Of a DNA stretch of 64,000 nt, positions 36,314 to 47,426 are shown piece after piece. The notes below the pieces were generated by a model. The model was not told where the DNA came from. It did not search any database and saw only the letters and a program-made list of their open reading frames with translations. Both the position numbers and the translations under genes were made by a program. The stretch comes from Schoenobius gigantellus. Its lineage: Eukaryota; Arthropoda; Insecta; Lepidoptera; Crambidae. The stretch spans positions 61,579,175 through 61,643,174 of the forward strand of contig OZ012542.1 of assembly GCA_963935595.1 (NCBI GenBank), given 5' to 3'. Numbering within the stretch: the first letter of the stretch is position 1; each line of letters opens with the position of its first letter.

Positions 36314-37804
36314 CCGTAAAATGGGGTGAATAGACACAATTCTGAATTTTAGATAAGATTTAAACTATGTTTTTATTTACTTACGGCTAGGGAATAATAA
36401 TAACTATATGAGTCTAGGTCTATTTAGTCTGTCAAAAGCAAACTTAACTAAGTTTCCCTTCTTATTTTAGCAAAAACTTCAAAAATATACGCATTTTCTA
36501 TTCGCCTCGAACCCGGGGTGATTAAATACGGTATACGAGGTGAATAGAAAAATTGTGTAGGGTTGGCAAATTTTCTTTATAGATTCTTGGCATGTTGATG
36601 ATGTACCTGGAACAAAACCACATTGTTTGAACAAACAGGTACATACATGAATGATTTATAACATAAACTTCAAATTAACAAGTTAAATAAAAGCTTGTTA
36701 AATATAGTGAAATGTTAGACAACATCACAAACATTGATCTGATTCCGTGATACGTAGCTTAAGCACTTACCAACGAAGTTATTTTTAATATAGATAAACT
36801 AGCTGTGGCCGCGATCCTCGTTTTGTCATAATAAAGTTTAACGCAATAATAAATATTAAAATCAATAATCGAGGTAAAAGGTAATCCTATCTTTTAAATT
36901 GGACAATTAGCCATACACGAAAATCGATTAAGTTGTTTTGGAGCTTATCTCGGACAAACCCTGTGACGTGAGATTTTTTATATATAGATAAATATAAACA
37001 CCCAGACAGAACAAACAGAAATGTTCATCACATAAAGGATTGTCCTGGGCGAAGATGAAATCCACGATCCCTGGTGCACTAAGTAGGCACACTACACTCA
37101 CTCGTCTGATATTACTCTAGGTAAATAAAAAAATATTTACGTTGAAACATACTGAGACAATTTGCTCGACGCCTAAGCAATGTAAGTGCTTACTTTGCTT
37201 CGAATTAGATTCGGGATGTGAATGTATGGAAGTTAAATTTAAATATACTAGAACTAAACATGCGTGGCAACCCTAAATGGATTTTTTCCAGTGACCCCTT
37301 TCTCGTTTCTATTTACCCCTTCCCGTTTCTATTAGCCCTGTATGCCGTATCTATTGACCCCATACTACGTGTCTATTCGCCTTTTCCCCTTATCTATTAA
37401 CCTCAAATACAAACCAAAATTGGCACAATTCATTATTTACGTTTATAATAAAAAACTATTATAAAAATGGTACTTACTATTGCACAAAATTTATCCCAGA
37501 GGAACCACAGATCGATTAAAAGTGTTTTCAACACCGTAAGAAACGTAGTTTTCGTTAAAAACCCAAAGTTTGTAGACCTCAAAATCACACAGCTCAACTG
37601 GTGCTTTGAAAAACGTTACTAAAATCACTTTTGACATACTTCATTTCAAATCGGCGTTGCTACCATATAAAAAAAATGTTACTATATTAAAAATATAATA
37701 ATTTAGTAGTTTTCCTATATCCGTCAACGAGTAATTGTTCTTGAAAAAACTTTCCTCGTTTTTTTTCTATTCACCCCGCATTTTCTATTCACCCCATTTT
37801 ACGG
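36314..37804. mobile_element. TIR element with TA duplication and repeated CTATTCRCCCC words
   Basis: CCGTAAAATGGGGTGAATAG at 36314-36333 is mirrored at the right end, closing at 37804. TA flanks both sides (36312-36313, 37805-37806). The terminal word recurs inside as CTATTCGCC, CTATTTACCCC, CTATTGACCCC and CTATTCACCCC. No transposase ORF was found. Confidence 0.75.
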
Positions 37805-39083
37805 TACCGATTTCCATACAATATGCACAAAACGATTGTCGATAGCGAGCGCGTTTTCGATAGGTTCGCGACGTATCGTAAACTATTGCACTCATGGTAC
37901 CGATTTTAGTTCACCGCGTTACCGCTAGGGGCGCTGTACAAAGGTCCATACAAAAATTTACGCAGTCGATATCGACTCCAAACGAATGCAAACTCATGGT
38001 AGAGCTACTGATAGCATTTTAGAAAATACCTACTCGCGCCGCGCACGATTACTTCACAATCCTCTTAAGGAGGCGCAAAGCGCGAGTATAGTTTGTTGCC
38101 GCCAAAGTCAAAGGATAAATACTTGGCGGCATACGATACTTTCATGCAGTGGAAGATTGTTAAAAAAGCGCAGTCATTTTCAGAAAGATATTAATACCAA
38201 AAGATCTTTTATTTTCCTCACAAGTGTGTTGAAAAACGTCGTATGGTACACGCGCGCATTGGTCATTACGTACTCTGCTTTCATGTCGCGCTCGCCTGCG
38301 GCTCGCGCACAATATCGCCTCGTACGCAATAACCGACATAGCGCGCTCGTATCATACATAATATACTATTCTGCTGGTCCCTTCTCATAACAATACTTTT
38401 ACTTCACTATCCACGGCACTTTTGCTATCTATATAGCAGTGGCTGATGTTGACCGGGATATTGAACTCGTGGTCCGGTTATATTTAACCGGCGCGGCGGG
38501 AGTTCGCCGACCCCATAATAAACTGTAATAATAGGCAAATGAAACTGGGCGTCACGCCTTGCTATATGAATGCTGCAATGCTTGGTTGGTTTGTTTCAAC
38601 TATCAGCAATCAACTCAAAAAGTTACTTTATTTTGATAGTTATAAACCTTCGTGGCTTCGCTTGCGTGAGCTACACATTTTTTCATACACTACCTTTAGA
38701 AAATATTTTTTTTCTCTTCATACTGACGTCTACCGCCTATACATTTTTGCAGAGGTCCTAATAGCTAGGTCTTCAGTTACTAAGTCCAGGTGAAGGTTGC
38801 CATTAGTTGCATTATAATCGCTCTAGTAGTTTTTCGAGATTTCATCGATGTTACTATCTTATCATGGACGGAAATGTAACATTACGACATCGAAAAGATA
38901 TAAAAATCAATAGAAAACAATATATCGACGGTAATCATATCTTTGTTGTCTGGATGCTATTTAGAAATCAATCTGTTATGGATTATATTGTTACCTACTC
39001 TGTAATGAATAAAAAGCTATGGCTGTCGAATTTTACTATCCGCAGGATACTTCAACTGAAACATAATGCTTCGTTGAGAAACA
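37805..39083. other. Intergenic, older repeat remnants
   Basis: It contains ACTCATGGTACCGATTTT (37890-37907) and a related CTCATGGTAG near 37994. A 134-codon ORF at 37986-38390 has no family motifs and is not called. The rest is unassigned. Confidence 0.4.
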
Positions 39084-40019
39084 TACAGGGTGTCTCAGAA
39101 ACAATGGATAAACCTTTAACTGTTGATAGGTTTCGTCGAGACCTCTCTAATCTCAAATTTTGACTTTAGTAAAAATATCTCGGTTTTCAAGATATTTGAT
39201 AGTTTATGATTTTTTTAAAAAATGCCACTTTTGGTTGGTTTTTAATGTGCCATTTTTACAAATACGGACTTTTTCTGATTCAGTTTTTTTTAGCTTCTAA
39301 CGAAATAGTTCAGCTATCAATAACAGTGGTTAAAATTGAGCTAGCTAATCACGAAGTGCTTGGAAAAACAATGTTCCAAAAAAAATTAAACAAGAAATTA
39401 TTTTTCTTCGTGTTTGGTCTGCTACCATGTAAAAAAAATGTATGACGCTCATCCTGCCCATTATCTTAAAAAAATGCTTAGTTATTCTAGTTTCAAAAAA
39501 GGTATGATAAACTTATGCTTAATGTATCTCTGAACTTTTATTACTGCTTTAATAGCAAATGGTATGAAAATTTTAAAAAGATTGTTTGTCGGATTAATTA
39601 TTTTTCGGATTAATTTTATTCGGTTAATTTAGGTTGAATAGCAAATAAAATGAAAATTTGAAAAAAAAAGGTTTTTTTTCCACTAATAAGCACTTAAAGC
39701 TTATTTGTAAACATTCGTTTGCGAGTCACAGAGTTGAGAAACGTGTTTTTTTTTGTGGCCCCTGCCTGCCACATGTCTCATCCACTATGCGCAATCAAAA
39801 AGGAGCCTTATCATTAACAGCACATGAGTCATAAGCATTTGCAACCTTACCTGCTATCGAATTTCCTGGAAGGACTTTTTTTACCTGCGTCTGATCATTG
39901 GGTTCTTTGTTACGATTGTTAATGTCCTTCTGAACTCCGGTTGTGACCCACGCGTGTTTTCTGTATTCGAGAGATTCGATAGAGCTTCGATGATTTTAAA
40001 CGACATTTTGCTGTGAATT

Positions 40020-40150
40020 TGGACTTGACTAGCTTTGCGATTCGGATATTGTTTGTGCTGTGAAACCTATTGACAACTGGTGATCATATGGACTTGGCTA
40101 GCTTTACGATTTGCATATTGTTTGTGCTGTGAAACCTAACTGACAACCAA
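40020..40150 (+). repeat. 69-bp tandem repeat before the transposase ATG
   Basis: Two copies of a unit starting GGACTTGACTAGCTTTGCGA (40021 and, with changes, 40090) share TATTGTTTGTGCTGTGAAAC. They lie directly upstream of the ATG at 40166 and may be part of its promoter or leader. Confidence 0.6.
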
Positions 40151-40165
40151 TACATAACACTGAAC

Positions 40166-41443
40166 ATGCCTAGACATCAGTACACGTCGCGCAAATATGC
40201 AAACATGCATTTCGTTTATGGCGAATGTCGAGGAAATGCTAACGCCGCTGCTCGTCTGTACGCAGAGAGGTAAGATTATTTATTTTCTCTTTAATTCAAT
40301 CAATCTTATTTTTTTTAAAATCACACACATTTATTGCAACTTTAGTTAAACGTATCAGGATGGGTCTTACATTATGTTATCCTTCTAAAAATAGTCACAC
40401 GCCGTGTTTAATTAGATTTTAAAATTAAATGAATTAGTAAATTTAATAACGTCATTTTTTGTATTAGGTACCCCAACGCACGTCACCCGGACTATCGAGT
40501 TTTTGCTCGGGTACATAATTCGTACTGCGAAGGGAGGCTTCCAGGAAGAGGCATTGGTGGTGCAGGGCCAGGAAGACCAGAAAGAAACGACGATGAAGAA
40601 GTAGTAGTCCTCGACGAAATAGAAGAAGATTCAACACGTTCTGTGCGTGGAATTGCACGTCGAACCGGCATTAATAGAAGCAAAGTGCATCGCATATTGA
40701 AAAAATACCTTTTGCACCCTTTCCATATTCAAAGGGTCCAAACTCTACAGCCTGCTGACTATCCGCGCAGGATTGCATTCTGCAGAATCATGTTAAATAA
40801 AATAAGGGAGGACCCGCAATTATTCAATAAAATTTTATGGACGGATGAATCCTCATGCCGGAGAGATGGATATTTCAACATCCACAATCTACATAGCTGG
40901 CAAGTTGAAAACCCACATTTGATGAGGGAAGATCGGTCCCAAGTTCAATTTAAAGTTAACTTGTGGACTGGGATTATTGACGGACAGGTGATCGGGCCAT
41001 ATGAACTTCCAGCTACACTGAATAGTGAAATTTACCTTAATTTTTTACAAAATGATTTACCCGGCATGCTAGAAGATGTCAATTTAGAAGTGAGGCGGAG
41101 AATGTGGCTTCAAAATGATGGGTGCCCAGCTCACTACGCAATAGTAGTAAGAAATTATTTAAATCAACACTTCCCACAAAGGTGGATAGGCCGGCTCGGC
41201 CCTATTTTATGGCCGCCCAGATCGCCGGATCTAAATCCCTTGGATTTTTTTTATTGGGGATGTCTGAAAGACCTTATCTACGCGAGGCCAGTATCCTCAA
41301 TAACAGAGTTGCGTACTCGCATACAAAATGCAGCTGCACACATAAAAACGTCTGGTTACGCGCGCCGCATCAAACTATCTTTTATAAAAAGATGTAGGGC
41401 GTGTATCAGAGCGCAAGGACGCCAATTCGAACATTTATTGTAA
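40166..41443 (+). CDS. Tc1/mariner-superfamily transposase, DD41D spacing, one intron
   Basis: Exons 40166-40269 and 40468-41443 join in phase across a 198-base intron (AG|GTAAGA to TTGTATTAG) to give about 359 residues. The intron supplies the only in-frame ATG. Exon 2 alone has no ATG before its catalytic domain. The N-terminus (MPRHQYTSRKYANMHFVYGE, ARLYAERYPNARHP) resembles the helix-turn-helix region common in insect transposases of this type, followed by a second helix-turn-helix in RGIARRTGINRSKVHRIL. The catalytic core shows WTDES, QNDGCPAHYA and PPRSPDLNPLDFF, with 41 residues between the second and third aspartates. No stop or frameshift was seen. It should cut and paste the element by binding its long TIRs. 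Confidence 0.85.
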
Positions 41444-42226
41444 ATTTAATAAAAAATTAAAATTTCATGTTGTTTTATTTCAAATTCTTTATTCAAACTA
41501 AGAATTAATAACTATTCCGAAAAAAATCTTTTTAAAATTTCATACCATTTGCTATTCAAGCAGTAATAAAATTTAAGAGATACATTAAGCATAGGTTATC
41601 ATACCTTTTTTGAAACTAGAATAACTAAGCATTTTTTTAAGATATTGGGCACGATGAGCGTCATACATTTTTTTTACATGGTAGCTGACCAAACACGAAG
41701 AAAAATAATTTCTTGTTTAATTTTTTTGGGAACATTGATTTTTCCAAGCACTTCGTGATTAGCTAGCTCAATTTTAACCACTGTTATTGATAGCTGAACT
41801 ATTCCGTTAGAAGCTAAAAAAAACTGAATCAGAAAAAGTCCGTATTTGTAAAAATGGCACATTAAAAACCAACCAAAAGTGGCATTTTTTAAAAAAATCA
41901 TAAACTATCAAATATCTTGAAAACCGAGATATTTTTACTAAAGTCAAAATTTGAGATTAGAGAGGTCTCGACGAAACCTATCAACAGTTAAAGGTTTATC
42001 CATTGTTTCTGAGACACCCTGTATGAAACATTTTCTCTAAATTTGAATTAGGCTCTCCCTCGTCGCACCTCGAACAAAATTATCCTTTGGTGGTAGGCGA
42101 GCTAAAATTAATATGCCCGCCCCTCGAAATGCCGAACACAGGACATCTTTGTTTCTTGCTTAATTTCTTTCTGCTTCTAAAATCACTTGCTTGTGTTACC
42201 AGTTACAATACAACGAAAGTAGGCTT

Positions 42227-42372
42227 ATGCATGGTTTCTATATTCAAAAACACGATCCGTTTTTTGCTACAGACAGTTATATTTTGACATATTTTCCATA
42301 GAATAAATGTCAAAATTGAACTGCCCGTAGCAAAAACAAATCGTTTTCTGAATATAGAACCCGGGCATTAGA
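42227..42372. mobile_element. Foldback MITE
   Basis: Arms of about 64 bp at 42229-42292 and 42305-42368 share TTCTATATTCA, TTTTTGCTAC and ATTTTGACAT. The loop is about 12 bases. Confidence 0.65.
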
Positions 42373-43145
42373 TCATTTTGTCTATGGTCTAAGAAAGTAC
42401 TTAAATAGGTTCTAGGTTTTAAATTCCATTGTGACAATAATACTGGCCCTGCCAGTGACTCTTTCTACTATAACATGGGCAACTTTGCTATGGGTTGACT
42501 GGAAGATATCTGTTTCTGAGATAAATTTGCCCTTGCAAACGTTTGAGGTATAATTGTAATAAGATCGCTGTAGTAATAGTTAGTAGGTACACGTAGTCAG
42601 TAAGTCTGTCCTTAGTTTTAAAGTTAAATTGATGTTTCTCTATGTAGAATATTTTACCATAAAACTAAAAAGTGTAACTTTCAGTTTCTCATAGCGATGT
42701 GGACTATCCTATCTCTAGTGAATAAATTCCACTGAAAACGGGAAAATGTCCTTGAGTAGGTAAACCTTTCGCTAACATTTAGTAAGAAAATGCTATGAAT
42801 TACGGTCTAATAATTCAAGTTAACCTGTGTAGCGAAACTTGTCGAGCGAACGCCTCTGCAGAGCACTGGCGCCTACATCATTCAAAAGCCTATGTTACAA
42901 CAAACAAGGTTACGTCAGGCAATAATATGCAGAGATGATGTCACCTCGCCTACGGAGACCCGTCGCTCTTGGCTCCATTACAGGCAACGGCGCAGGACAT
43001 TATCGTTAATCAAAACTACTTGTCACTCTTTCACGATCGCCTTCCTTACCATATTTCTACTTTACGAATAAAAGATTTATTGCTTTTGGAATAAACACAA
43101 TAAAGTTAGGTTTTCGCAGTCCCTGGATCACTTAGACCAGGGTGT
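42373..43145. other. Intergenic, nothing recognised
   Basis: No ORF, RNA gene or repeat could be supported. Confidence 0.4.
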
Positions 43146-43274
43146 TTATTATGACGTCATCTTAATTCCAGCCAGTTTTCTGAATTGCTATTAGTGCCTT
43201 TCTTTTACTCATTAGACAAAGAGAAAGAAATGGCATTATAACAGTTCCGAAAACTGCCTGGAATTAAGATGTCA
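43146..43274. mobile_element. Foldback MITE
   Basis: Arms (TATTATGACGTCATCTTAAT, TCCAGCCAGTTTTC and their mirror) cover about 58 bp each around a short loop. Confidence 0.65.
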
Positions 43275-43486
43275 TAATACAGCCCCATCACAAAGTGGGG
43301 ACCACCTTAACCTTGGGTTCGAAATCGGTTTCCCAAGGCTTGATATATAAACTAATTTTGGGGGTGGACGAGGTCTAAAAATAGATCCGTACTATTACTT
43401 AACACAACTTCTTATTTGAAACATAAGATACTGTATAAGTTGTGTTACTTGTACATACATATACAAACGTGTTATTAAGAATGACT

Positions 43487-44074
43487 AATACACTTGCCTG
43501 CAATGAAATCGACCCACCTTTACGCTTTGGTTCAGTGTTCGACAAATCAAAATCTACCATCAATAAATAATATCCTTTACCCCTGTTTGTTAAACAAGAG
43601 CCTAAGCTTACATTAGACCGGTTTTTACTGTGGCAGGTTTAGGTTTATTGATTTTACAAACTGAAAACTAACATTTTTTAAAATACTTACCTAATATTTT
43701 TATGGGAAAATCAGCTCAATTTAAAGGACAATAAATCTGTAGGAATAATCAATTTTTGAATAAACATTGATTTAATTAACTTTTAACACTGCACAGTCAC
43801 AAAGTTTGCGTATAACGGAAAATGAGAAACAGGGTTTTCCGAAGAAATAATTAAGTCTATTCTCAGCAATACTTCTTTTATCCACGTTTAGAGTAGGTAT
43901 GTTAAAATAAAGCTTATGAAGTATGCTTTCAAATTCTTGTGACTTGTGTAAAGTATGATTACAAATTCTATTAACAGTTTTTATTTGTCTAATCTTATTT
44001 TTTATATACTTGCCGATATTTCCAAATCGACAACTAATAGGTGGGTCGATTTCATTGCAGGTAAGTGTATTTTA
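43487..44074. mobile_element. Non-autonomous TIR element
   Basis: The left end ACTAATACACTTGCCTGCAA, then GAAATCGACCCACC, is mirrored at 44039-44074 (GGTGGGTCGATTTCATTGCA, GGTAAGTGTAT). It has no transposase. Confidence 0.6.
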
Positions 44075-44099
44075 GTAGGAAGTAATATTACTGAGGAAT

Positions 44100-44483
44100 C
44101 TGCGAACCCTCGAAGAGTGTGCTGCCTTTTCCTCACAGCGCAGCACACTGGTGTCGTGTGTCATTCTGCGTCGAAATCATGACACAGAAAGAGGTGGCAG
44201 AGCGCTCCAGTTAAAAGGACTCTCAGACAGATCCATGCCGTCGCAGGAGAGTAGGACGAAGAAGGCGGCAATTTGTCCGCCTTCTTCCTCCTGACGGTGA
44301 CCAGCGGGACCCGACCCTGGGAAGCTCGAGTCCTGCATTGCACAGGTCACCGTTCTTTCCAATTCGGGGAGATGAGTAGGGCTTGCCATAGCCCCATAGG
44401 CGAATAGAAGCTGGCGAGGTTATGGAAGTGTCCGAAAGGGTCCCCATGGCCTTGTCTGGTGGCGACGCGTCCCTACCCGGCGT
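44100..44483. other. Unclassified GC-richer repeat fragment
   Basis: Several short overlapping - strand ORFs are present (44161-44561), one with STLSDEEDTPGRDASPPDKA. They may be shifted frames of one decayed LINE ORF, but no domain can be named. Part of it (44484-44545) recurs inverted at 49100-49165. Confidence 0.35.
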
Positions 44484-44934
44484 GTCCTCTTCATCTGATA
44501 ATGTGGAGAGGAGACGGCGGTGAAACGCGCGAGAGGTATGTGGCGCAGCCGGGCTCGACAAACTGAATCATAAATAAAGTATCGACAAACTACCACCTAT
44601 CCATATCATTAAACAGATTTTCGGTGTCTTTTCGTATTCGAGATCCATGTGGCCCAGGTGGGGCAACGTTGCCCCAGCTGGGCCACACGTTCAGCGACAA
44701 ACTGAAATTAGCCGACAAACTACTGCTTTAATATTCGAGGAATCAAATTTTTGCTGCGTCGCTTTGTTTTGGAGATCCAGCTGGCTCTCAGTTGCAGCAA
44801 CTTTGCTGCAGGTGAGCTCTGAAACGGGTGTGGCTGACCCCAGCCGGGCCACAAAAAATAGATTGTTTGAGTAGGTCGCTATAATGTCTAGAGTTTGTCG
44901 GCAAGTTTCAGAGTTTGTCGCCTGCGCGTTTCAG

Positions 44935-44988
44935 AGATCTGTGTGGCCCGGCTGGGGATACGTTACCCCAGCCGGGCCACACAGATCT
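44935..44988. repeat. Long palindrome unit (54 bp)
   Basis: AGATCT + GTGTGGCCCGGCTGGGG, centre, and the complement ending AGATCT. Almost every base pairs with its mirror. This is one of the two best-preserved units of the complex. Confidence 0.85.
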
Positions 44989-45637
44989 CGAAAACGAAAC
45001 GACCTAGTGAAAATCTGTTTGCTGATATAGATAGGCGGCAGTTTGTCGAAGTTTGTCGGACAAGTTTGAGTTTTCATCGGGCTCGCGTTTAAGGGGGTTG
45101 TGTGGCCCCCCTCATAAAACTTACTTTTTTAAAGAAAGTTGTACGCGACTGTACATTACTTTATATAGATAGACAAGGAGACCAGATGCCAAATGTTGCT
45201 TAAATAATACATTTAAAAAATATCAATCACTCATCGAGGATTTACATAAATTTAAATATTAACGGTTACTGTTTCATCACTGAATTCAATTAACTATTTT
45301 ACATTAACTTTTTATTGTAAGTAAGTACATAAAACATAAAAAATAACGAAACCTCGCACATTTGGGACTCCAGGCTCCTAGACTATTTACACAAATAAAG
45401 AATTCTTTCGTTCTTTGGATTGAGGTGTCGACAAACTCTGAATCTTTGAAGAATGTATCGACAAACTACCACCTATATTTTTCAGTAAGCAGATTTTTGC
45501 TAGGTCGTTTCGTTTTCGAGATTCAGGTGGCCCGGCTGGGGCACGTTTCTCCAGCCGGGCCACACATATCTCGGAAATGCGCATGTCTCAAACTGTGGAA
45601 TTTGTTCGACAAACTGCGACATTTAACTGCGTTATTT

Positions 45638-45788
45638 AAAACTAACTATTAAAATGTGTTTACACGTTATGTCATTCAACCCAAAATTTTCATGTATATC
45701 ATAGTATCATCATCATGTCTATGATTTACATGAAAATTTTGGGTTGAATGACATTACCGGTAAACACAATTTAATAATTAGTTTTAGA
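45638..45788. mobile_element. Foldback MITE
   Basis: Arms of about 57 bp (TCATTCAACCCAAAATTTTC and ATGAAAATTTTGGGTTGAAT cores, AACTAACTATTAAA outer) flank a 30-base spacer with CATCATCATG. Confidence 0.7.
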
Positions 45789-45829
45789 TAAGGCATTGAT
45801 TATTTATTGGTTAATTTATGAAATACCGT

Positions 45830-46507
45830 GTATATGCTGAAAAGAATAATTTTTGTATAAAACATCCATAAAATTACGAATTCATTGCTTTCATGTTCAA
45901 AGTTGTTGTCCTTTCGGTGCCTGGCTCGATTTTGATAAAATAAAAACAATTAGTATAGTATTTGCACGAGTACGCGAATGAAATGCAGTAACTTTTATAG
46001 TAATATTTTGATGTGTTAGTGTGACTATCATTATTAATGGATTAGAATAGATCCAACCTACTTTTAAATAAGAATTATATTAAAGTAAAAAAATAATAAT
46101 GAATTTTATATGTTGCGAATAAAAATTCCATTACCTATGCATAAGATGGTTACCTATAGGTAATCAAATTGTTTTCCGCAACATGGTGAGGTTTTTTAGT
46201 TTTTATACTTTTATCACAGATATTTTGATTGAAGTCAACTTAATTAATTCATCTCACTTTTTTAATTCACAATAGTCCATCTCAAGAGAGGTAAAATCTA
46301 TAGGAACACAAGGATTTTTTTCGTTGCACCATATATTTAAAGTATGTTATCAAAACAAACCAATTTTTTCTACTAGTTTTCTTTTAATATTTACTTGCGT
46401 TGATATACGGAGTTGGTGGAAAGGACAACAACTTTTAACATGAAACAATGAATTCGTAATAAACTTTATGGATGCTTTATATAAAAATTATTCTTTTCAG
46501 CATATAC
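45830..46507. mobile_element. TIR element with ~87-bp inverted ends
   Basis: TGTATATGCTGAAAAGAATA through GTTGTTGTCCTTTC (45830-45917) is mirrored at 46419-46507. The interior is AT-rich and non-coding. Confidence 0.7.
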
Positions 46508-46619
46508 ATCTAACAAACAAAACCTCATAAAACTTACTTTGCATGCACTTATTAAAATCGATTTTTTAAAGAAAGTTGTACGCGACTACATTACTTCATA
46601 TAGATAGACAAGGAGACCA

Positions 46620-46989
46620 GAGGCGCGTTCAGCGCCTCTGGGTGTAGTTGTCCGGTTGTTTTTTAACTCGCTCAAAGGCGTTGAACGGTTTGCAGCAACC
46701 AAATCTTTTATCTCCCTCTTTCACATGATTTTTTATTTCTCACTCTTTCTAGTAGATGACATTATAGAATATGGCCGCCAATATCATCCAATCACGTAAG
46801 AGTATTTCAGTCATAAACGTCAGAGCGTTTTACAACCATCAAATTCGATGGTTGTTCGGTTGTAACTCGCGCCGACACTCAAAGGTCTTGAACGGGCGGT
46901 TGTTTCACCCGGTTGTCACGCTCGAAGGCATTGAACGGGGTTAGAGCGAAAAGTTGTACTTCGCGCGAAGGCCCTGAACGCGCCTCCGA
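46620..46989. mobile_element. MITE with GAGGCGCGTTCAG ends, copy 2, with empty site nearby
   Basis: This is the reverse complement of 21068-21446. It interrupts a direct duplication: GGAGACCAGA continues to TGCCAAATGTTGC without interruption at 45177-45202, but here the two parts are separated by the element. Confidence 0.8.
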
Positions 46990-47426
46990 TGCCAAATGTT
47001 GCCTCAATAATACATTTAAATATATCAATCACTCATCGAGGATTTACATAAATTAAATATTAACGGTTACTGTTTCATCACTGAATTCAATTAACAATGT
47101 TACATTAACTTCTTATTGTAAGTAAGTACATAAAACATAAAAAATAACGAAACCTCGCACATTTGGGACTCCAGGCTCCTAGACTATTTATCCAAATGAA
47201 GAATTCATTCGTTCTTTGGATTGAGGCGTCGACAAACTCTGAATCTTTGAAGAATGTATCGACAAACTACCACCTATCTTTGTCAGTAAGCAGATTTTTG
47301 CTAGGTCGTTTCGTTTTCGAGATTCAGGTGGCCCGGCTGGGGTAACGTTTCTCCAGCCGTGCCACACATATCTCGGAAATGCGCATGTCTCAAACTGTGG
47401 AATTTATTCGACAAACTCCGACAAAC

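Larger units (their letters stand above)
39086..42021 (+). mobile_element. Intact-looking Tc1/mariner-type transposon with ~500-bp TIRs
   Basis: It opens CAGGGTGTCTCAGAAACAAT and ends with the complement (GAGACACCCTG). TA lies on both sides (39084-39085, 42022-42023). The TIRs span about 39086-39588 and 41519-42021 and are nearly identical by eye. The unique middle holds one transposase gene with an intron. The element inserts in AT-rich intergenic DNA. Confidence 0.9.

Noticed and set aside
37986..38390. 134-codon ORF
   Set aside because: No family motif, no splice or promoter support, and it overlaps repeat-like sequence.
40643..41443. Transposase taken as a 266-residue ORF without intron
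   Set aside because: The frame starts with GTG inside the helix-turn-helix region. The spliced model adds an ATG and the conserved N-terminus.
44223..44561. 112-codon - strand ORF as a host gene
   Set aside because: Overlaps other open frames, partly duplicated in the palindrome complex, and no domain is recognised. More likely a decayed repeat.
44941..44982. Palindromes read as a CRISPR array
   Set aside because: Spacing is irregular, orientation varies, flanks are conserved and the genome is eukaryotic.
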